Source: Glandiceps talaboti
Lineage: Eukaryota > Hemichordata > Enteropneusta > Spengelidae
Assembly: GCF_964340395.1 (NCBI RefSeq)
Contig: NC_135561.1
Location: 5,072,001 to 5,136,000 of the forward strand
DNA length: 64,000 nt
Direction: 5' to 3'
This document shows positions 36,821 to 64,000 of the stretch, one piece after another. The notes beneath the pieces were generated by a model. That model had not been told where the DNA came from. It saw only the letters and a program-made list of their open reading frames with translations, and ran no database searches. The translations under genes were made by a program, and so were the position numbers. How positions within the stretch are numbered: position 1 is the stretch's first letter; every line of letters starts with the position of its first letter.

Positions 36821-37669
36821 TTTACAGTGTAACATTATTTAGGGTAGGCATAATGTAAAATAAGGTACATGGAATTGAGTATCGGTGTATAATAAGGAGA
36901 ACTTAACGTCTATGTACACTCGAATAACCCAGCCCATGAGACAAGTAGGCGCCTCTGTTTCTCTGAGGTTACCCCAATCATCGTTTTTGTTGGCACCTCG
37001 TACTTACAACGCGAGAAAACGGTCGGTGAGAACCTTTGAGCAGTGCGCGTCACGGTGGTGAAGGCATTGAACACATTATAAAACTGACAATTAAAAATTA
37101 CATGTTCTCAATCTCTATAACTGACGTTCTTTTATAAATTCGAAAGAAAAAACAAGGTTATTTCTTATCTCACCAACAAAAGCATACCAATTGTACGGCT
37201 ACTATATTGCACTAGTAACTTTAAACCTCAGTTCAAACTTATCAGTGAGAAAAACACTTTTTAAAAAAATGTATAAATACCAACTCAGTTTGATAAATAT
37301 TTGAGATACAAAAATACTTTTCATTTTAATGGCATTCTTAAACCATAGCATACAACCATGGCGGGCATCGGTCATTTTATATTTTAATTGATTAAAATTA
37401 CCTACAATGATAAAATTCAAATTATTGGTACAGTAAAGACGAAAAGTGCGATTACTAAAACTTACAAAAAGTTGTATTTATGACATTAACTTAAGATGTT
37501 GTTTTTAAATTACTTGGCAAATGCTACCCTATTGACTATGACTTTAATTACGTTATTGATCAACAAGAATGTCAAACTATTGCTTTGCAATTGATAAACT
37601 ATTATTTAGTGTTTTACGGTACGTTCTTTCAGAAAGGCGTCGCTTACCGAGCCTGAATGAAATTGTAAC

Positions 37670-37711
37670 ACACTGTCTCAGGCCACTCTCTATAGTGGTG
37701 TGAGACACTGT
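37670..37711. other. Short imperfect palindrome with loop CTCTATAG
   Basis: ACACTGTCTCAGGCCACT is followed by CTCTAT and AGTGGTGTGAGACACTGT, which pair with three mismatches. A relative lies at 62722-62775 inside the other gene. Confidence 0.6.
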
Positions 37712-38268
37712 AAAAATATAAGTTACTAGAATGAAAATACAAACATGAGTGTAGTTACGATATCTTGGAAATCACTATCGTTATGGTAGTACAGTACGTT
37801 TTTAATTGATAGCACCAAAAGACATGTCACATTAATGAAAGTTCACGCTCTCTTGAACTACTGTGTACTGTATGTAGACAAGTCTGTCCACATCTTTCTC
37901 CCCGACTTTATCTTCGTAAGGCAAACTTCTTCCTGTATTATCCGTGGGGTGCTCCTACATTATATCGTGGTATTACGGTATTAGGTGGCATTCACTTCAA
38001 ACTGCCAACTTGTGATTACATAGTCATTGTCCAGTCCCCGAAATCTTGGTCGTGACTTTGGCGAATTTGAAGAGAGACGCAAGAACATGGACATATACCG
38101 TTCTATCGCTCACGTGAAATATCACCAATCACAGACAAGGAAGAAAATATTCCTTGTCTGTACACCAATCAAGGAGACTCTTCTGTCATGGGTCCAGGAA
38201 TCAACATCCTATTTCAGAGTCAGCAAATAATACAACTATTTTTCAAGGTAATAAAAACTGTTTTTGAG

Positions 38269-63108
<24,840 letters not shown>

Positions 63109-63565
63109 CTGCATGGTTTGAAAACATAGTGTCAGTACCAAAGATGTTTCTCATAGACACATTACAACCCGTTTCATGTTAGTGTTCAGCGGCTGTGTTT
63201 GATACAACAAACCATCATTAAGAAAGTGAACATGCTACACTTTAAGATTGAATAAATAGTTTATGACGACATTTTGTCTAAAACGAAAAGACCTAACATG
63301 TCGCTATACAGACATCAAATGCAGATGTCAAAACATTGGCGCCTGTGAGTCTGTGTCTAGTTGCAGTACCATTAAATGGTTTATTTAATAGAAAACAACA
63401 TTTTGATCTTGTTAACCTAGTGTAGGAGATGTAGTTTCTAATGAGTTTCTGCATAGTTGTATCAACGAGAGCTGGTGAACAGTAACTTGAATCGGGTTGT
63501 ACCATTCGTCCCTATACATGACTCAGCACTAAACCAACGCCATGTACATCTCAAATTTAAATTGA
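63109..63565 (-). other. Upstream flank or intron of the coiled-coil gene
   Basis: The reading frame of the first exon found stays open up to 63160. No other exon was recognised. The ORF at 63293-63505 (minus) has no matching splice phase or composition. Confidence 0.4.
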
Positions 63566-64000
63566 CCACTTAGGGTGTATGGGTCATGTCAATACCAAAC
63601 TAAGGTGTATGGGTGAGGTAAACATCAACCTGAGGTGTATGGGTCATGTAAATATCAACCTAAGGTGTACGGGTCATATAAATATCAACCTAAGGTGTAT
63701 GGGTGATATTAATATCAACCTAAGGTGTACGGGTCATGTAAATTTTAACCTAAGGTATACAGGTCATGTAAATATCAACTTAAGGTGTATGGGTGATGTA
63801 AATATCAACTTAAGGAGCATGGGTCATGTAAATATCAACTTAAGGAGCATGGGTCATGTAAATATCAACTTAAGGTGTATGGGTCTTGTAAATATCAACT
63901 TAATGAGCATGGGTGATGTAAATATCAACCTAAGGTGCATGGGTCATTTACATATCGACCTAAGGTGTATGGGTCATGTAAATATCAACCTAAGGTGTAT
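63566..64000. repeat. 30-bp minisatellite, about 14 copies, cut by the window end
   Basis: The unit is TAAGGTGTATGGGTCATG followed by TAAATATCAACC. Starts at 63661, 63691 and 63721 are 30 bp apart. Variants include GTAC for GTAT, GTGATG for GTCATG and GAGCATG. It lies upstream of the first exon found for the coiled-coil gene, or inside an upstream intron. Confidence 0.95.

Overview
The window is nuclear DNA from an animal. It has spliced genes with GT-AG introns, a metazoan-specific transcription factor (Hey), an animal-type non-LTR retrotransposon, foldback elements, and very many tetranucleotide and dinucleotide microsatellites and minisatellites. The base composition looks AT-rich. A marine invertebrate is most likely. 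The neighbouring gene pair and the vertebrate/amphioxus-like LINE favour an invertebrate deuterostome such as amphioxus or an acorn worm, but a lophotrochozoan cannot be excluded from sequence alone.

Layout: (1) 1-5218 is the 5' flank of Hey, with a foldback element, microsatellites and several exact CSL/Su(H) (Notch effector) sites. (2) 5219-8350, plus strand, is a complete five-exon Hey gene encoding 293 aa with bHLH, Orange and YRPW motifs. (3) 8351-38268 is about 30 kb of intergenic DNA containing a full-length LINE with an intact 977-codon ORF (17455-20388, minus), a MITE copy, and many satellite arrays with periods of 21, 27, 40, 49, 52-57 and 71 bp. (4) 38269-63108, minus strand, is a large gene assembled here from 15 exons (at least 1,845 aa, 5' end outside or unresolved). 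It encodes a long coiled coil with a recurring W-x-x-E-[KR]-x-x-L module, then a disordered Ser/Pro/Lys-rich region, then a distant last exon with a PSRW-type C-terminus. From memory of the human proteins, the carboxyl part resembles KIAA0408 and the whole resembles the SOGA/MTCL microtubule-associated family. (5) 63566-64000 is a 30-bp minisatellite that runs off the window.

Hey and the coiled-coil gene are convergent. In human, HEY2 and SOGA3(MTCL3)/KIAA0408 both lie in 6q22.3, so the pairing may be an ancient linkage. The two most interesting points are the cluster of CSL sites around Hey and the possible ancestral single-gene form of SOGA3 plus KIAA0408. I saw no prokaryotic features, CRISPR arrays or RNA genes that I could support.
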